A DNA stretch of 25,101 bases, taken from a virus. Below the pieces are notes generated by a model. That model searched no databases. It was not told where the DNA came from and saw nothing but the letters and a program-made list of their open reading frames with translations. The DNA lies in IMG/VR virus record IMGVR_UViG_3300046003_005598, positions 1 through 25,101 of that record. The stretch is one strand, 5' to 3'. Each line of letters opens with the position of its first letter. Position 1 is the first letter of the stretch. Positions 7,760 to 14,578 of this stretch are shown here, piece by piece. A program made the position numbers and the translations under genes.

Positions 7760-8127
7760 CAGTTAAAGTCCTCTCTTGTATTTATTGAATTAAGTAGTTT
7801 TAACTTAAAGTTCCCTTTCCCTAAATATTCTCTCAAATGATATTCTAACTCATAGAGGAATCCACCAACATCTAACGATTGAAAAATAGTTTCGTAATAA
7901 ACAATAATCGATATTTCAATCATATTGTTTGTTTTATACACATTTACAACTTCAACTTTTGAAATTGACTCTATTTGATCACAAACATCAAAACTAATAA
8001 TCTCAGGGGCATCGGCGCCAAGTTCGTTCATCTTATTACATTTTTTTTTGATATCGTCAAATGACATATCAACCGTATTTTGAAATGTTATAGTTTTTAA
8101 TTGTGATTCTGTAATTATTATTTTCAT
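7756..8127 (-). CDS. Small tagged hypothetical protein, 123 aa
   Basis: The longest frame starts at 8190, but the ATG at 8127 is better: it forms an ATGA overlap with the stop of the upstream gene and gives MKIIITESQLKTI, the clearest example of the shared leader. After the leader comes a mixed alpha/beta protein of about 100 residues (ISKVEVVNVYKTNNMIEISI, then a C-terminal helix LYELEYHLREYLG). No known domain is recognised. It is expressed as part of the row of tagged genes at 7120-8675. Confidence 0.72.
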   Translation of the reverse strand: MKIIITESQLKTITFQNTVDMSFDDIKKKCNKMNELGADAPEIISFDVCDQIESISKVEVVNVYKTNNMIEISIIVYYETIFQSLDVGGFLYELEYHLREYLGKGNFKLKLLNSINTREDFNW

Positions 8128-8675
8128 ATCTCCACGTAATACACTAAAACCTTTATTCCCGTTCTCGGATATATTAATGAGTTTAAACAATCTTGTATAA
8201 CTCCACTTACTTCACCCTGTATCTCAAATCCAACCTCATCATCATTCAAAGCATCTTCTAAAGATAAGTGTCTACCATCCATAGTGGTAACAGATCCCCC
8301 TTCTGATACTTGACACTCTATTTTATAAACATCATCTTTTACGTAAACATTAGTGATTCTCCAATCAAAGTCATACCCACCAACAAACATTTCAGGAAAA
8401 TCTTTTGTTGAGAAGTTATTAATTGATAAGTTATCAATTATTTCCATAGTTTTTTCTTCTCCGCCAATGTAATCATTGAAGAACTCACCATAGTCCCTAA
8501 TATCCGTCCATCTATCTATACCGAAATAACCTAAGATATCTTCATCAAAAGTCGGGTAACCTTTCTCTTTAGTTTGTTTATCCCACATTTTTTTAAGAAT
8601 TTCGGATTTACGAGTGGGTTTGTTTGAACTCTCAATCACCATTCTCATTTGAGATTCCGTGATAACTATTTTCAT
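8124..8675 (-). CDS. Tagged hypothetical protein, 183 aa
   Basis: It starts MKIVITESQMRMVIESS, again the shared leader, followed by a short basic linker (NKPTRKSEILKKMW). The body (residues about 30-183) has two helical stretches and several strands (WRITNVYVKDDVYKIECQVS, then EVGFEIQGEVSG) ending LIYPRTGIKVLVYYVEI. No motif tells its function. The pattern of leader, polar linker and unrelated body resembles the other tagged proteins. Starts and stops overlap its neighbours by four bases on both sides. Confidence 0.75.
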   Translation of the reverse strand: MKIVITESQMRMVIESSNKPTRKSEILKKMWDKQTKEKGYPTFDEDILGYFGIDRWTDIRDYGEFFNDYIGGEEKTMEIIDNLSINNFSTKDFPEMFVGGYDFDWRITNVYVKDDVYKIECQVSEGGSVTTMDGRHLSLEDALNDDEVGFEIQGEVSGVIQDCLNSLIYPRTGIKVLVYYVEI

Positions 8676-9403
8676 TTTCTTAATGAATTGATTATCTCTT
8701 CTTGAAAGAAGTTGGTTATTTCAGGTTCGAGTCCATTTTCTTTTAAAATATCCTGTAATCTAACTTCTTCATCGAACACACTATAAAAGTCATAATCGGT
8801 TAGATAACCTCTTTTGTCTGTTGAGATAACCCCAAGGAATTCATCGCCCATATATTTTATCTCACCGAAGTAATTTATTTCCCCATCTGATTCATATTCT
8901 TCGGAAAACTCATAAGTTAAAGGAGTTCCGTGTCTTTCCCATCTAAATCTTTCACCCTCTCTTTCATCTGGCATCATCTCTTGATCAAGATCGTAAACAA
9001 ACTCTTCTGCGTTACCACCTTTATCAACAAAATTTTTAAACGACCTCATCATAGATTGTTCGGATGGTTTTAACTTTTCGCCTTCCTTAACTTTTTTGTA
9101 TAAATCAAGAATCTGATCAAAGTTTTCATTTAGGGTTTCTTCAGAATTACCGTAATAATCTTTCAACTGATCATTAAAAATATCTTCCATTGAATCCATT
9201 ATACTACTATATATGTCCCAAAAATTATCTAACTCGTGGTCAGTATGTGACATATAGATATCTAAAGCCGAATCATATACTTCAGTAGCATAGTCTTTGA
9301 AGTCTTTATGATCCTCAACATTTATGAGAGATGTTGCCTCTTCAACATCACTTATAAGATCCTTATATCTTCTTTTAACCCACATTTGCCCTGGTGTCAT
9401 CAT
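8672..9403 (-). CDS. Hypothetical acidic protein, 243 aa
   Basis: Unrecognised. An N-terminal helical half (RRYKDLISDVEEATSLI and later DLYKKVKEGEKLKPSEQSM) is followed by a C-terminal beta-rich half (GTPLTYEFSEEYESDGEI, FGEIKYMGDEFLGVISTD). The protein is acidic and has no signal peptide or membrane segment. Its start does not carry the MK-x-x-I-T-E-x-Q leader of the downstream neighbours, although an internal 'EETLNENF' resembles the leader end of the upstream nuclease-like protein (LNES). ATGA overlaps on both sides place it in the same operon. Confidence 0.72.
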   Translation of the reverse strand: MMTPGQMWVKRRYKDLISDVEEATSLINVEDHKDFKDYATEVYDSALDIYMSHTDHELDNFWDIYSSIMDSMEDIFNDQLKDYYGNSEETLNENFDQILDLYKKVKEGEKLKPSEQSMMRSFKNFVDKGGNAEEFVYDLDQEMMPDEREGERFRWERHGTPLTYEFSEEYESDGEINYFGEIKYMGDEFLGVISTDKRGYLTDYDFYSVFDEEVRLQDILKENGLEPEITNFFQEEIINSLRK

Positions 9404-10263
9404 ATCTGAATAGGTTTTTTAGTTTTATTATCGTAGATAGTAAAAGGATTTGCAATAATAACCCAATCAACATAAGAGTAAGCATCTTTTCTATCCCAAG
9501 CTCTTTCTGAATTTTTAACCTGAATTGTTTTTGTTCCGTGAGTTGGGTGTGTCATTATTAGATCGGTACCAAAAGTCATATCAATTAGATCACCATTACC
9601 TCCACTATATTCGGATTCAAACCCCATATCCTCTAAGGTTTCTTTAATTCTATTCTCAGCACTCTCACCGATCGCACTTGCTCTTTGAATGTTTTTAGTA
9701 TAATCCAATAGTACGTTAGGATCTTCAAAATACTTATCAACCAATCTTCCAATGTATGGTTTGATTTTTTTTAATCCTTCGGTTGGGTTATTAATGATAG
9801 ATTGTATTGTGGGTTTAGCATTTTCACCACCTTTATAAATTAAATCCGTAATCAACTCAGAAAGATCCGAATAGTTGGTATTCAACTTATTAATTGGTTG
9901 CCATTCGCCATTTATGTAAACTAACTTACTTGAATTAACTTTGTTATTTATAAAGTATTCTTTTTGTTTCTCACTTATCTTACCTAATGATTGGAGTAGT
10001 TCCGCCCCCTTAATGAATTGTTGTTTCAAGGAATCAGGAACGTCTGTTTTAAGTTCTTCGGTTTTATTGTTAATAATCCTTTTAAGTCCAAGTCCATCGT
10101 CTTTATGTAACCAGCTTTTTAATGATGCGATTTTTTTGCAAAGCAACATTTTTTGTTTGTTGTCCGAAAATCTCCCACACTCCATATACTCTGATTCGTT
10201 TAGAGTTTGGATCCTCATCACTTCTGAGATTCTTAATATCTCTTCTTTTATTAACTTTTCCAT
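9400..10263 (-). CDS. Putative PD-(D/E)XK nuclease with phage-type N-terminal leader, 287 aa
   Basis: The last third looks like a restriction-endonuclease-fold domain. A helix (SAENRIKETLEDMG, about residues 196-209) is followed by GTDLIM (Asp 234) and TIQVKNS (Q248, K250), which fits the D...(E/Q)xK active site of Holliday-junction-resolvase-like and Mrr-like nucleases. A following DAYSYVDWVII strand also fits. The N-terminus is a helical leader (MEKLIKEEILRISEVMRI) ending LNESE, different from the MK-x-x-I-T-E-x-Q type but of similar length. The middle is helical and polar. It is cytoplasmic by sequence. Whether it cuts host DNA, resolves phage DNA or is delivered with the virion is unknown. 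The nuclease call is from motif reading only. Confidence 0.65.
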   Translation of the reverse strand: MEKLIKEEILRISEVMRIQTLNESEYMECGRFSDNKQKMLLCKKIASLKSWLHKDDGLGLKRIINNKTEELKTDVPDSLKQQFIKGAELLQSLGKISEKQKEYFINNKVNSSKLVYINGEWQPINKLNTNYSDLSELITDLIYKGGENAKPTIQSIINNPTEGLKKIKPYIGRLVDKYFEDPNVLLDYTKNIQRASAIGESAENRIKETLEDMGFESEYSGGNGDLIDMTFGTDLIMTHPTHGTKTIQVKNSERAWDRKDAYSYVDWVIIANPFTIYDNKTKKPIQI

Positions 10264-10280
10264 TAATGATAAATATTCAG

Positions 10281-11018
10281 TTAGAAGTTTAATGTAAAAT
10301 TATGTTTTAGGACTTCCTCAACATAATTGTTATTGTGTGTAATTGTAATATCTTCATCATCTAAATTAATTAGTATCGACCCATTAGACCCTTCATTATT
10401 TTCCCAACCACCGTGAAACAAATCAATGACGTTGTAAGATATATCTTCCAATAGTGAATCCATTCTAACTTCCCCTTTGTCAGTTTCCATAAAATCATTT
10501 ATCCATCCTTCATCACCACTACCTTCATATGTTAACAAAATTTCATTACCATATTTAGTTTTTAATTCATTAATGAATTCCTTATCTAAAAACCTTTCAC
10601 GTTTATTTGGGTTATTTTGACTATACCAAGGGTTAGGTATATTAGCTAAATCAACAAAAGTTTTGGTTACACTTGTTTCCTCAGAATTTAGTTCTGGATA
10701 CTCATATGTCACAACAACTTGTCTATCTTGAGCATTAATCTCAAAATACAAAGTTCCAGTTTCGTTATCATACATTTCATCATAAAAATTACTAGTGTCA
10801 AATCCTTCCACAATGTTGTCGAATAATTCTTCTATTGATTTAGGTATGAAACTTGGTTCATCAGTATACTTACCATTATAAAATGGTCCTCCTAAGTCAT
10901 CCTCCCATTCACCGTCGTAATAATTTCTACTCCAACTTATCCCATCTTCTTCATTTAATGAGTTAAGTAATAATGAATATTTTTGTAGGTCTTTTTTTTG
11001 TATTTCAGTTAATTCCAT
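10281..11018 (-). CDS. Hypothetical acidic protein, 245 aa
   Basis: Unrecognised. Very acidic and rich in Asn, Tyr and Trp (YYDGEWEDDLGGPFYNG, YEGSGDEGWINDFME). It alternates strands and turns and has no Cys pairs, signal peptide or membrane segment. The N-terminal helix (MELTEIQKKDLQKYSLLL) ends NSLNEED, similar to the 'LNES' end of the leader on the downstream nuclease-like protein, so it may carry a variant of the same type of leader. The 24 bases between this gene and its upstream neighbour hold an exact TATAAATA on the coding strand. Confidence 0.72.
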   Translation of the reverse strand: MELTEIQKKDLQKYSLLLNSLNEEDGISWSRNYYDGEWEDDLGGPFYNGKYTDEPSFIPKSIEELFDNIVEGFDTSNFYDEMYDNETGTLYFEINAQDRQVVVTYEYPELNSEETSVTKTFVDLANIPNPWYSQNNPNKRERFLDKEFINELKTKYGNEILLTYEGSGDEGWINDFMETDKGEVRMDSLLEDISYNVIDLFHGGWENNEGSNGSILINLDDEDITITHNNNYVEEVLKHNFTLNF

Positions 11019-11028
11019 TCTGCTTATT

Positions 11029-11036
11029 TATTTATA
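11029..11036 (-). promoter_or_regulatory. TATAAATA box, possible late-type promoter element
   Basis: The minus strand reads TATAAATA, ending 10 bases before the ATG at 11018. This octamer is the -10 sequence of T4 late promoters. The DNA is AT-rich, so chance is a real alternative, and the untranslated leader would be only a few bases long. A second exact copy sits upstream of the gene at 11396-11677. Confidence 0.25.
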
Positions 11037-11042
11037 AATACA

Positions 11043-11396
11043 TTAATCTTCAAACTCCAACTTTTTAGTTCTTGTTACCCAAGTAGGTCTCTCACCTGAT
11101 ATTAATATTTTCATCCACTCTGATGCCGAAGGAATGTGTCCGTCACAATCTTCTTTTACGTGTTGTTCCCCAACATATCTTGTGTAAACAATCTTCCCAT
11201 CACTATTTATAAACTCAGACCCAAACTTTTGTTCCATTTCAAATATCCCCTCTGAATGGTGTCTGAAGGCTCTATGTAAGGAATGTCCGTACCAACCCTT
11301 ACTCTCATCTAACCAATTGTGTAGATGTATATAATCTTCCCATTTTCCGCCAAACTTTTTGGCTGAACTTTTTGAATGTAGGTTTGGATGTGCCAT
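11043..11396 (-). CDS. DUF6915-like conserved protein, 117 aa
   Basis: The pattern MAHPNLHSKSSAKKFGGKWEDY, HNWLDESK, HRAFRHHSEGIFEMEQKFG, NSDGKIVYTRYVGEQHVKED and IPSASEWM matches a small His-rich family that I know as DUF6915, found in bacteria and phages. Function is not established. The conserved His residues (H35-like HLHNW, HRAFRHH, GEQHV) could bind metal. Length is typical. It starts at the base where the upstream stop ends (TAATG overlap), and is followed by a TATAAATA-bearing gap. Confidence 0.8.
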   Translation of the reverse strand: MAHPNLHSKSSAKKFGGKWEDYIHLHNWLDESKGWYGHSLHRAFRHHSEGIFEMEQKFGSEFINSDGKIVYTRYVGEQHVKEDCDGHIPSASEWMKILISGERPTWVTRTKKLEFED

Positions 11397-11677
11397 TATT
11401 TTCTTATTTTTGATGCACTTTCTAAAAAGTGTTTTATTGTTTTATTTGTTGATCCGATGTTATCGTCATTAATTAATTCAGGGTTACTAAATTCCACCTC
11501 TTCAAGTAGTTTATGTTTAAGATATTTCTTATTACCTTCAATCTTAAACGTCCTACCATCCTCTATAAATAAACTTGGTAATTCAGAATTATAAATCCCA
11601 TCAGGTGGGAACACTATACTATGGTGTCTCGCCAAATGATAAAACAAATCTTTATTTATTTGTGGATTTTTTTCCAT
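11396..11677 (-). CDS. Hypothetical protein, 93 aa
   Basis: Small unrecognised protein. The ATG at 11677 (MEKNPQINKDLFYHLARHH) is preferred over an in-frame TTG at 11692, which lies inside the AT-rich divergent region. It has a helix-strand pattern (HHSIVFPPDGIYNSELPSLF, then FKIEGNKKYLKHKLLEEV) and a basic C-terminus (SASKIRK). It is the first gene of a leftward transcription unit, because the region upstream is divergent with the zinc-finger gene at 11714. Confidence 0.68.
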   Translation of the reverse strand: MEKNPQINKDLFYHLARHHSIVFPPDGIYNSELPSLFIEDGRTFKIEGNKKYLKHKLLEEVEFSNPELINDDNIGSTNKTIKHFLESASKIRK

Positions 11678-11713
11678 ATTATAATTATACAATATTTATA
11701 ACTAAAAGGGAAG
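11678..11713. promoter_or_regulatory. Divergent AT-rich promoter region
   Basis: These 36 bases separate two divergent genes, so transcription should start here or just inside either gene. The region contains a perfect 10-bp palindrome TATAATTATA (11680-11689) and, on the minus strand, an exact TATAAATA (11693-11700), 15 bases before the leftward ATG at 11677. On the plus strand, AAGGGAAG just before the ATG at 11714 resembles a Shine-Dalgarno sequence, unusual in this window, where most leaders are A-rich and lack one. Confidence 0.4.
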
Positions 11714-12463
11714 ATGGCTTTAGATCAAAAAAAATACAAGATTTTTACAAAACAAATATACAATCATATAATTGACGATCAAGGTGAAAACTATCTTTTT
11801 AATCCTTCAAAAATTTACAAAGAAATCACTGATGATGAATTTCTACAGATTTTAACCCAAAGAGTTACAAACACAGATAAAATTAGATTATCATTTATGG
11901 TTTATCTATATGATTTGGAGGGTGATGTTGATCAATCGGTTAACGATGTTTTAAATCAATTTACTATTATTGAAAGTATGATCTTTAGTGAATTGGGTAG
12001 TGGATATTTTACGTGTCCCGAATGTCAGGGTAATGGAGCGTTTGATTGCAATGAATGTGACACTAATGGTGAATCCACTTGTGATCTTTGTGATGGATCG
12101 GGTGAAGATGAAACTGGTGATCCTTGTTATGGATGTAATGGTGATGGGGGAGTTACTTGCGGTAATTGTTCTGGAAGTGGGTTAGAAAATTGTGATGAAT
12201 GTGGAGGTTCAGGTGAGGTTGAGAGTGAAGATTTGTTTTGGGAAAAGAAACTTCTAATAACGTACACTTTAAATGATGAATTAAGAAATTTAAAGTTAGG
12301 GACTTCATTAAGTAGTGAAGAAAGTGACGAAATAGAGAGTCCACCATCAATTAATCAAATTAAAATATTAGATTCTTACGTTCCTTACAACGATCCTTTT
12401 CAAGAATATGATATAGATGAAAAAAACCCAGATTCTATCTGGGTTGTTATTTCAGTTCGTTAA
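11714..12463 (+). CDS. DnaJ-type zinc-finger protein without J domain, 249 aa
   Basis: Residues 101-167 hold six CxxC motifs in a row (101, 112, 123, 138, 149, 160), most followed by the x-G-x-G pattern of the DnaJ cysteine-rich domain (CPECQGNG, CDLCDGSG, CNGDGG, CSGSG, CGGSG). DnaJ itself has four CxxCxGxG motifs binding two Zn; six would allow three sites. There is no J domain (no HPD motif). Residues 1-95 are a helical domain of unknown type, and the C-terminal 80 residues are acidic and beta-rich. It may act as a holdase-type or assembly chaperone. It is one of only two rightward genes here, with its own Shine-Dalgarno-like leader. Its last codons overlap an intrinsic terminator that serves the opposite strand. 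Confidence 0.85.
   Translation: MALDQKKYKIFTKQIYNHIIDDQGENYLFNPSKIYKEITDDEFLQILTQRVTNTDKIRLSFMVYLYDLEGDVDQSVNDVLNQFTIIESMIFSELGSGYFTCPECQGNGAFDCNECDTNGESTCDLCDGSGEDETGDPCYGCNGDGGVTCGNCSGSGLENCDECGGSGEVESEDLFWEKKLLITYTLNDELRNLKLGTSLSSEESDEIESPPSINQIKILDSYVPYNDPFQEYDIDEKNPDSIWVVISVR
12420..12445 (-). terminator. Intrinsic terminator for the leftward operon
   Basis: AACCCAGA (12425-12432) and TCTGGGTT (12438-12445) form a perfect 8-bp stem with a 5-nt loop. Read leftward, the stem is followed by seven U residues (A-tract 12420-12426). It lies 15 bases beyond the stop of the gene at 12460-12942 and inside the last codons of the convergent zinc-finger gene. In the rightward direction there is no U-tract. 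Confidence 0.8.
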
Positions 12464-12942
12464 GATAAAAACTTTAATTTATACATTGTTGAATAAATCA
12501 GTTCTTGTACCGTATCAATTTGATTTTGGATATAACTATCTTCAACGTCGTTTCTATTTTTATCAATAACACTTAATAATTGTGTAAAGTAACTTAATAC
12601 TTGTTTACCGCTTTTATAACCACTCATCTTATATGATTTATAGTTAGTCATCAAACCATACTTTCCTTGGTAAGATTCAACCAAACCGTCAGTTAATGCG
12701 TCAATACCTTCATAGTATTTTTGAAGTGCCTTGTGTTCAGAATATGATTTTGTTCCTAAATGAAAAACGTGTACTTGAGTTTGTGATTGCAATAAATGAC
12801 ATATCATTTCACAAAAACCTTCATTAGTGTTAGATTCTTTTGAATCCTCTTCTTTGTCCTCTGTTTTATCTTCTTCTTGTTCTAAAAGATTTCTTCTTAA
12901 CAATTCAACCTTTAACTGCTCACTTAAATCAAATTCACTCAT
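12460..12942 (-). CDS. DUF5856-like (ferritin/Dps-like fold) protein, 160 aa
   Basis: After a short acidic N-terminal part (LKVELLRRNLLEQEEDKTED), residues about 43-160 read MICHLLQSQTQVHVFHLGT, SYSEHKALQKYYEGIDALTDGLVESYQGKYG and TQLLSVIDKNRN. This matches my memory of a T4-like phage family (DUF5856) with a Dps/ferritin-like helical bundle, with conserved H..FHL.T.S...H.AL..YY. Metal-binding residues are suggested but iron storage is not shown. The N-terminal LLRRNLLEQEE resembles the helical leader of the nuclease-like protein at 9400-10263. The stop overlaps the stop of the convergent zinc-finger gene, and a terminator follows. Confidence 0.65.
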   Translation of the reverse strand: MSEFDLSEQLKVELLRRNLLEQEEDKTEDKEEDSKESNTNEGFCEMICHLLQSQTQVHVFHLGTKSYSEHKALQKYYEGIDALTDGLVESYQGKYGLMTNYKSYKMSGYKSGKQVLSYFTQLLSVIDKNRNDVEDSYIQNQIDTVQELIYSTMYKLKFLS

Positions 12943-12972
12943 AATATTTTTATTATAAATATCATCGACTTT

Positions 12973-13470
12973 CTATTTGTTAATTAAATCTTTATCGGCA
13001 ATCAAAACAAGGTCATCATTAAAGGATGGGTAAATTTCTTTTATTTTACCATATATCTCAGGATAGTCAGACCAAACTTTCACCCCCTCGTTCTCAGGAC
13101 TATAATCATTATCAACTAAGTACTGAACAATAGTATTGTCTTCTATAGTGATAAATCCGTGGGCGAAGTATCTTGGTACATATATCTCATCACCTTCGTT
13201 CATCTCAAAGAAAAATACTTTATTATAATCTTCAGATACCCATCTAAGATCCACCACAAAGTCCAATATCTTACCACCAATGACTTTTATTAGTTTGGCT
13301 TGAGCGTACTCGTCCTTTTGAAAGTGCAACCCCCTTAACGTAAATTTCTGGGGGTTGACACTTACATTACTTTGAACCCAATTCTTATCTAACTTAGTAA
13401 GATCTAACGGACTAAAGGTTCCTCTTTTATCCATAAAAATTCTATTCTCAACTAAATGTGCCTTTTCCAT
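12973..13470 (-). CDS. rmlC: dTDP-4-dehydrorhamnose 3,5-epimerase-like protein (RmlC family)
   Basis: Cupin-fold sugar epimerase, which in L-rhamnose synthesis epimerises dTDP-4-keto-6-deoxyglucose at C3 and C5. The sequence shows NVSVNPQKFTLRGLHFQ with the catalytic His, then QAKLIKVIGGKILDFVVDLR, VPRYFAHGF and IVQYLVDNDYSPENEGVKVW, all in the usual order. At 165 residues it is slightly shorter than typical members (about 180). No RmlA, RmlB or RmlD is seen nearby, so it must use a host dTDP-sugar, act in a modified pathway, or depend on phage genes outside the window. It overlaps the upstream metallophosphoesterase gene through TAATG. Confidence 0.9.
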   Translation of the reverse strand: MEKAHLVENRIFMDKRGTFSPLDLTKLDKNWVQSNVSVNPQKFTLRGLHFQKDEYAQAKLIKVIGGKILDFVVDLRWVSEDYNKVFFFEMNEGDEIYVPRYFAHGFITIEDNTIVQYLVDNDYSPENEGVKVWSDYPEIYGKIKEIYPSFNDDLVLIADKDLINK

Positions 13471-14162
13471 TATAAAAATTTAATTTCATTTGTTATTGGA
13501 TTCCAATCAATATTCCACGGCAAGTGAGAATAAAGGTATCGTTCGTCCAACACAGACGCATTGAAGTAGTGTGTGTGTCCGTCGTAATAATGTCCGTGAC
13601 CACTATGGATGTGACCACAGATGTGAATCTTCGGTTTGATTTGTTTGATTCGTTCTGCAAGTAATTCGCAACCTAAGTGTTGTCCTCGACGACCTTCAAC
13701 GTCATCCAAGAATCCCCAAGCTGGTCCGTGAGTAATTAAGATGTCTATCCCTTCAGGAATCATATCCCAAACCGCTTTCAACTCTTCACCATTTTTAGGT
13801 AAGTTAAACGCCCAATTATAGAACTCAGGTTGCCAAGGAGATCCCCAAATTTTAACTTCAGGTCCATCACCATCTTGTATTGTAATTAACTCGTCTTGTA
13901 CGTAATCAATGTGTTTGTATTCAGTGAGAATACCTTTGATTTTCTCTACGTTGTTTTGGAAACCCCAATCGTGGTTACCAGCAATGAATACTTTGTGTCC
14001 GTAGTCGTCAAGTTTATTATACCAAGACGCAAACTCACGGATCTCGTGTTCGTAACCCATAGAACTTAAATCACCAGCGTGTAACAACAAATCACCACCA
14101 GGTAAATCACCTGTAATGTGTTTGTGTTTTCCGTGAGTATCCGATATAATTGTTAATTTCAT
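13470..14162 (-). CDS. Calcineurin-like metallophosphoesterase (MPPED-like), 230 aa
   Basis: All phosphoesterase motifs are present in order: SDTHGKH (metal-binding D and H), LLHAGDLS (GD), VFIAGNHDW (GNH), DILITHGPAWG (H) and HICGHIHSGHG (GHxH). The order and the GSPWQPEFYNWAFN segment are those of the MPPED1/MPPED2 (UPF0046) group, cyclic-nucleotide or phosphodiester hydrolases of broad specificity. Length is normal for the group. In a phage it could remove phosphate from nucleotide second messengers or nucleic-acid ends, but there is no evidence for a substrate. It is coupled at both ends to its neighbours. Confidence 0.9.
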   Translation of the reverse strand: MKLTIISDTHGKHKHITGDLPGGDLLLHAGDLSSMGYEHEIREFASWYNKLDDYGHKVFIAGNHDWGFQNNVEKIKGILTEYKHIDYVQDELITIQDGDGPEVKIWGSPWQPEFYNWAFNLPKNGEELKAVWDMIPEGIDILITHGPAWGFLDDVEGRRGQHLGCELLAERIKQIKPKIHICGHIHSGHGHYYDGHTHYFNASVLDERYLYSHLPWNIDWNPITNEIKFL

Positions 14163-14530
14163 ATTTTAATCCATTTATTGTCGTGATTATACTTAAAAGA
14201 TCCAATGTGTTCTTTATCCCAAAAATTTGGTTCTATCAAAGATAGGAAATTTTTTTGGTTGTTACCAACATAAAGGTGGTAAATTTTCCCAATTACTGGT
14301 TCAAAAGTAAATTTTGATTGATAAACCAAATCATTCCATTGGTATTCATCAACAAGTTTCTGATACTCTTTTTTTAATTCCTCAAATCTATCAATAAATT
14401 GTTTATTAAGATCCATTATTCTGGGTTCTTTCCAACTTTGGATGTCGGTCAGTTTAATAGATGGCGCCCCAACATTACTACCATATGGTAATAGTCCAGG
14501 ATTATCTGCTACGTTGTCGGGTTTTTCCAT
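14159..14530 (-). CDS. DUF2452 family protein, 123 aa
   Basis: The blocks KPDNVADNPGLLPYGSNVGAP, IKLTDIQSWKEPRI, LNKQFIDRFEELKKEY, YQWNDLVYQSKFTFEPVIG and YHLYVGNNQKNFLSLIEP match a small family that I know as DUF2452, common in flavobacteria and some proteobacteria. Function is unknown. The protein is soluble and complete. Its presence supports a Bacteroidota host, since it may have been taken from one. A 48-base gap separates it from the exported-protein genes upstream, so the cassette may end here. Confidence 0.8.
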   Translation of the reverse strand: MEKPDNVADNPGLLPYGSNVGAPSIKLTDIQSWKEPRIMDLNKQFIDRFEELKKEYQKLVDEYQWNDLVYQSKFTFEPVIGKIYHLYVGNNQKNFLSLIEPNFWDKEHIGSFKYNHDNKWIKI

Positions 14531-14578
14531 CTTCTATAGTTTGTTATTAATGATACCACATTAACACCACCAAATCAA

